NCBI RefSeq assembly: GCF_016106015.1
Contig: NZ_JACADQ010000005.1
Location: forward strand, 1 to 56,584
DNA from: Neoroseomonas rubea
GTDB taxonomy: Bacteria > Pseudomonadota > Alphaproteobacteria > Acetobacterales > Acetobacteraceae
Reading direction: 5' to 3'
Length of the DNA: 56,584 nucleotides
Part shown: piece after piece, positions 55,329 to 56,584 of the stretch
Layout: each line of letters opens with the position of its first letter
Position numbering within the stretch: the first letter of the stretch is position 1
Made by a program: the position numbers and the translations under genes
The notes under the pieces: generated by a model
What the model was told of the DNA's origin: nothing
The model's input: the letters and a program-made list of their open reading frames with translations, nothing else
Databases searched by the model: none

Positions 55329-56584
55329 CTACCGGTTCGCCTCGCGCGCGATCACGGCTAGCGCGGCGGCGGAGACCGAGACCTGTCCCAGCACCTGCGT
55401 CAGGTCGCGCACAAAGCCCCAGGTCTCGTAGGGGCTCGGGTCCTGCGGCACGACGACGAGGCTGCCCGGCGGCACGGGCGGCCCGCCCTGTTGCCAGGCG
55501 GACAGCCCCGCGGCGGTGGACTGCCCGTTCGGCAGCACGATGAAGGCGCGCGGCGGGTCGGCGAAGCGCTGCGCGCCGCCGGAAGCGCGCACGTAGTCCG
55601 AGGCCCGCCACCCCGTGCGGAATTGCAGCGAGCCCGGGTTCAGCACCGCGCCGACGACGGTGATCTCGCTCGGCCGCTTCGGCATGGCGATCAGGTCGCC
55701 GGGCTCGAGCAGCACGTCGAGTTCGGGCCGCGCGGCGAGGATGACCGGATTGGCCTCCACCACCATGCGCCCGGAGGCGCGGGCTTCGCGCAGCGAGTTC
55801 GCCAGCTCGCGCCCGGCGGTGATGGCGGAGCCGAGATCGACGGTCGATCCGCGCGTACCCGCCACGGCCTGCCCCGCCGCGGTCTGGATCAGGCTCGTTT
55901 CCAACTCGCGTGCCGTGCGCTGGAAGCCCTCCTGCTGGCGCAGCCGCACGCTGTCGCGCGTGAAGACGGCGCCGTAGGGATAGGCCTGCGGCGTCAGCCC
56001 GCCGGCGCGGGCGATGACTTCCGACAGCCTCTCCCCGCGGCGGATGTCGTAGGTGCCGGGGCGGAGGAATTCGCCCACCAGCGTCACGGGCCCGGCGTCC
56101 CGGTCGCCGAAGCCGCGCGGGATGCGCACCGTGTCGCGCGGCGAAAGCCGGATCGCGGCGAAATTGCGGCTGGCCAGGTCGAGCCGCGTGCGCGCCAGCG
56201 GAATGGCGCCCGAGGGTTCCGGCGGTTCGCGCGCGAACTCCACCACGCGCAGGTCGGCGGCATCCGACAGCCCGCCGGCGGCGGCGATCAGCAGGTCAAG
56301 CCCGGTATCCTCGACGATCGGGAACAGTCCCGGCCGCCGTGCCTCCCCGGTCAGCACCACCGCCTGGTCGATCAGGAACACCGGCAGGTCCGGATGGTCG
56401 AGGAACACCTGCGGGCAGGGTACCGCGCCGATGTCGGGAAAGCCCGCCCCGCGCGCATGGGCGAAGCGCTGCGGTGATGCGCGCGCGGCCACGGCAAGCG
56501 CGAGCAGCGCCGGGCAGTCCGGCGCCGGCGCCTGGCCATGCACGGGCGCCACCGGCGCTTCGCCGCGCAGCGCGCGCTGCACGG
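55329..56584 (-). CDS. SLBB-domain polysaccharide export protein (Wza/ExoF-like), 5' end outside window
   Basis: The frame is open to the window edge, so the true start lies beyond 56584; about 417 residues are visible. Repeated SLBB-type segments can be recognised: VVLTGEARRPGLFPIVEDTGLDLL, VTLVGEFLRPGTYDIRRGERL followed by SEVIARAGGLTPQAYPYGAV, and ITVVGAVLNPGSLQFRTGWRA. The C-terminus has VPPGSLVVVPQDPSPYETWG and a final apolar stretch, VSVSAAALAVIA, that could be a membrane segment. Such proteins form periplasmic or outer-membrane rings for exopolysaccharide export. The YjbH-like gene follows on the same strand, making an export pair. Confidence 0.88.
   Translation of the reverse strand, partial: VQRALRGEAPVAPVHGQAPAPDCPALLALAVAARASPQRFAHARGAGFPDIGAVPCPQVFLDHPDLPVFLIDQAVVLTGEARRPGLFPIVEDTGLDLLIAAAGGLSDAADLRVVEFAREPPEPSGAIPLARTRLDLASRNFAAIRLSPRDTVRIPRGFGDRDAGPVTLVGEFLRPGTYDIRRGERLSEVIARAGGLTPQAYPYGAVFTRDSVRLRQQEGFQRTARELETSLIQTAAGQAVAGTRGSTVDLGSAITAGRELANSLREARASGRMVVEANPVILAARPELDVLLEPGDLIAMPKRPSEITVVGAVLNPGSLQFRTGWRASDYVRASGGAQRFADPPRAFIVLPNGQSTAAGLSAWQQGGPPVPPGSLVVVPQDPSPYETWGFVRDLTQVLGQVSVSAAALAVIAREANR

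Overview
The window looks like chromosome of a high-GC alphaproteobacterium. My best guess is Acetobacteraceae (Roseomonas or relatives), from the GC-rich codon use, the many ABC importers for nitrogen compounds and the style of the intergenic palindromes. That placement is inference. The coding strand is packed: genes inside operons overlap by 4 bp (ATGA/GTGA) again and again. I see no tRNA, rRNA, CRISPR array, integrase or transposase.

Layout. (1) 1-1867: the C-terminal end of a BcsC-like cellulose-export outer-membrane protein. (2) 1849-6600, minus strand: a RutA-type pyrimidine monooxygenase, a decayed ABC-transporter ATPase, an isochorismatase-type amidase and two allantoinase-like polysaccharide-deacetylase proteins. 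(3) 6779-21817: the most unusual part. A type I secretion ATPase and its HlyD adaptor are followed by a 2217-residue protein built almost wholly of 276 octapeptides (consensus L-T-T-T-Q-V-A/G-A), then by two TPR/GT41 (O-GlcNAc-transferase-like) glycosyltransferases and, convergent to them, an FkbM methyltransferase. I read this as a secretion and glycosylation system for a giant Thr-rich surface or secreted protein. (4) 21888-31954, minus strand: a peptide-type ABC importer, a nucleobase/nucleoside deaminase and a polyamine-type ABC importer with a fused double permease. (5) 32181-38517: an NMT1/THI5-type ABC importer with a cytosine-deaminase-like amidohydrolase, a RutB-like amidase, a cupin and two related flavodoxin-fold reductases. 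(6) 38522-46973: two tandem FAD oxidases, a creatininase-family protein, a solute-binding protein, a Rieske oxygenase, and an MFS / dienelactone hydrolase / binding-protein operon. (7) 47098-53024: a NIPSNAP protein and the complete urea importer urtABCDE. (8) 53028-56584: a YjbH-like outer-membrane protein and an SLBB polysaccharide-export protein, separated by a mirrored REP-like palindrome.

The nitrogen genes share a theme. Four of their 5' regions carry good sigma-54 (-24/-12) promoter matches: in front of rutA, in front of urtA, and in divergent pairs at about 32.0-32.15 kb and 43.17-43.31 kb. The 32-kb region also has a perfect TGCAC-N7-GTGCA dyad of NtrC type between its two promoters. 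Together these suggest nitrogen-limitation control of a set of scavenging modules for pyrimidines, urea, peptides and other N-compounds. The region is bounded on both sides by exopolysaccharide genes (BcsC-like; YjbH/SLBB), with the repeat-protein system inside.
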